DNA of 8,777 nt from Bacteroidota bacterium (GTDB lineage: Bacteria > Bacteroidota > Bacteroidia > Bacteroidales > UBA1402). The notes under the pieces are model-generated. The model saw only the letters and a program-made list of their open reading frames with translations. It was not told the origin of the DNA and made no database searches. The position numbers and the translations under genes are program-made. The stretch is from positions 1 through 8,777 of the forward strand of contig JAUZOU010000109.1 in assembly GCA_030706285.1 (NCBI GenBank), read 5' to 3'. Below are positions 7,751 to 8,777 of this stretch, one piece after another (position 1 is the stretch's first letter; each line of letters opens with the position of its first letter).

Positions 7751-7764
7751 ACACTTGATTCATT

Positions 7765-8777
7765 ATGTCTGATATGAAACGCGTTCGTGTACGCTTCGCA
7801 CCAAGTCCTACCGGCCCACTCCACATCGGAGGTGTCAGGACTGCCTTATACAATTACCTGTTCGCCAAAAAAAACGGAGGTGATTTCATCCTTCGAATAG
7901 AGGACACAGATTCCCACCGGTTCGTTCCAGGAGCTGAAGCTTACATCATTGATGCTCTTAACTGGCTTGGTATCCATTACAATGAAGGTGTGGGCAAAGG
8001 TGGTGACTTTGCTCCATACCGCCAGTCTGAGCGGAAATCCATTTATAAAACATACGTTGACCAATTGCTGGCTTCAGGTAAAGCCTATCTGGCATTTGAT
8101 ACAGCGACCGAACTTGAGAAAATGCACGGTGAAATCAAGAATTTTCAATACGATGCCACCACTCGCATGCGAATGACTAATTCGCTGACTTTACCGGAAG
8201 CTGAAGTCAACCAACGACTGGATAACGGAGAACAGTATGTCGTTCGTTTTCTCATTGAGCCAGGGCATGACATTCTCGTTAACGACCTGATACGCGGTGA
8301 GGTTCATATCAACTCGACGGTACTCGATGACAAGGTGCTGTACAAATCATCGGATCAGCTTCCGACCTACCATCTGGCAAACATCGTGGATGATCACCTG
8401 ATGGAAATCACTCATGTCATCAGAGGAGAAGAATGGTTGCCGTCAGCTCCGTTGCACGTCTTACTCTACGAGGCTTTTGGCTGGACAGACAGCATGCCTG
8501 CCTTTGCTCATCTGCCATTATTGCTCAAACCGGAAGGAAACGGGAAATTGAGCAAACGCGATGGAGACCGGCTAGGATTCCCGGTATTTCCCTGTGACTG
8601 GACAGATCCGAAAACAGGAGAGAAAAGCTCAGGGTATCGTGAATCCGGTTATTTTCCTGAAGCAGTCATCAATTTTCTGGCCTTGCTTGGCTGGAATCCG
8701 GGCAACGATCAGGAAGTCTTTTCAATGGACGAACTGATCGAGCTGTTCAGTTTGGACCGTTGCAGCAAGAGTGGCGC
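7765..8777 (+). CDS. gltX: Glutamyl-tRNA synthetase, 3' end outside the window
   Basis: The first 337 residues of a class I aminoacyl-tRNA synthetase are present; the frame runs off the right edge with no stop. The enzyme charges tRNA-Glu with glutamate in the cytoplasm using ATP. The nucleotide-binding HIGH-type motif is HIGG at residues 20-23 within FAPSPTGPLHIGGVRTAL. RIEDTD (44-49), the YHLANIVDDHLM region (202-213), HVIRGEEWLPS (217-227) and the KMSKS-type KLSKRDGDRLG (261-271) follow in the expected order. The stretch after KLSKR (FPVFP through GYRESGYFPEA, 272-300) is, from memory, typical of Bacteroidota GluRS. The ATG at 7765 is preferred; M4 (7774) is an alternative. The gene has its own promoter and is divergent from the 7TM-HD gene. 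The whole family is about 500 residues, so roughly a third is missing only because of the window edge. Confidence 0.97.
   Translation, partial: MSDMKRVRVRFAPSPTGPLHIGGVRTALYNYLFAKKNGGDFILRIEDTDSHRFVPGAEAYIIDALNWLGIHYNEGVGKGGDFAPYRQSERKSIYKTYVDQLLASGKAYLAFDTATELEKMHGEIKNFQYDATTRMRMTNSLTLPEAEVNQRLDNGEQYVVRFLIEPGHDILVNDLIRGEVHINSTVLDDKVLYKSSDQLPTYHLANIVDDHLMEITHVIRGEEWLPSAPLHVLLYEAFGWTDSMPAFAHLPLLLKPEGNGKLSKRDGDRLGFPVFPCDWTDPKTGEKSSGYRESGYFPEAVINFLALLGWNPGNDQEVFSMDELIELFSLDRCSKSG

Larger units (their letters stand above)
7547..7764. promoter_or_regulatory. Divergent intergenic region, 7TM-HD gene / gltX
   Basis: These 218 bases separate two outward-pointing starts and must hold both promoters unless one lies farther off. 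The gltX side has a clear -7 element (listed separately). On the 7TM-HD side I found no full TAnnTTTG. A 6-bp inverted repeat CTATCT/AGATAG (7589-7594 and 7606-7611) and an A-rich run near 7680-7697 are present but may be incidental. No small gene or RNA was recognised. Confidence 0.6.

Overview
The window looks like chromosomal DNA from a member of the Bacteroidota, most likely order Bacteroidales. Four things point that way. Starts lack Shine-Dalgarno sequences and have A-rich leaders. Two genes carry upstream matches to the Bacteroidota -7 promoter element TAnnTTTG. A GH97 glycosidase sits beside an AraC-type regulator. A carboxypeptidase-regulatory-like outer-membrane protein and a 7TM-HD phosphohydrolase lie next to a Bacteroidetes-type gltX. 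I cannot assign a genus.

Layout: (1) 1-738, + strand, the 3' part of an AraC-family regulator whose frame is open to the left edge. (2) 912-2852, + strand, a secreted GH97 glycoside hydrolase with the retaining-type aspartate, so more like the alpha-galactosidase branch than SusB. (3) 3123-5399, + strand, an envelope protein with a Sec signal, a Ser/Thr/Ala-rich linker carrying several candidate O-glycosylation motifs, a carboxypeptidase-regulatory-like domain and a probable C-terminal beta-barrel. (4) 5417-5464, a strong hairpin flanked by A and T runs that can terminate transcription from both sides of a convergent pair. (5) 5480-7546, - strand, a 7TM-HD (PgpH-like) protein, a candidate cyclic-di-AMP phosphodiesterase. 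(6) 7547-7764, a divergent promoter region with an 18-bp perfect palindrome on the gltX -7 element. (7) 7765-8777, + strand, the N-terminal 337 residues of glutamyl-tRNA synthetase, cut by the right edge.

The regulator and GH97 form a plausible small sugar-utilisation pair: sensor/activator plus periplasmic or surface glycosidase. No SusC/SusD genes are visible, so a full polysaccharide utilisation locus is not shown. The right half looks like conserved housekeeping and envelope genes. No RNA genes, insertion sequences, CRISPR arrays or phage genes were seen. I found no convincing new multi-gene system. The points most worth a second look are the linker's glycosylation-motif cluster, the gltX promoter palindrome, the choice of start and signal peptide for the 3123 gene, and the substrate of the GH97 enzyme.
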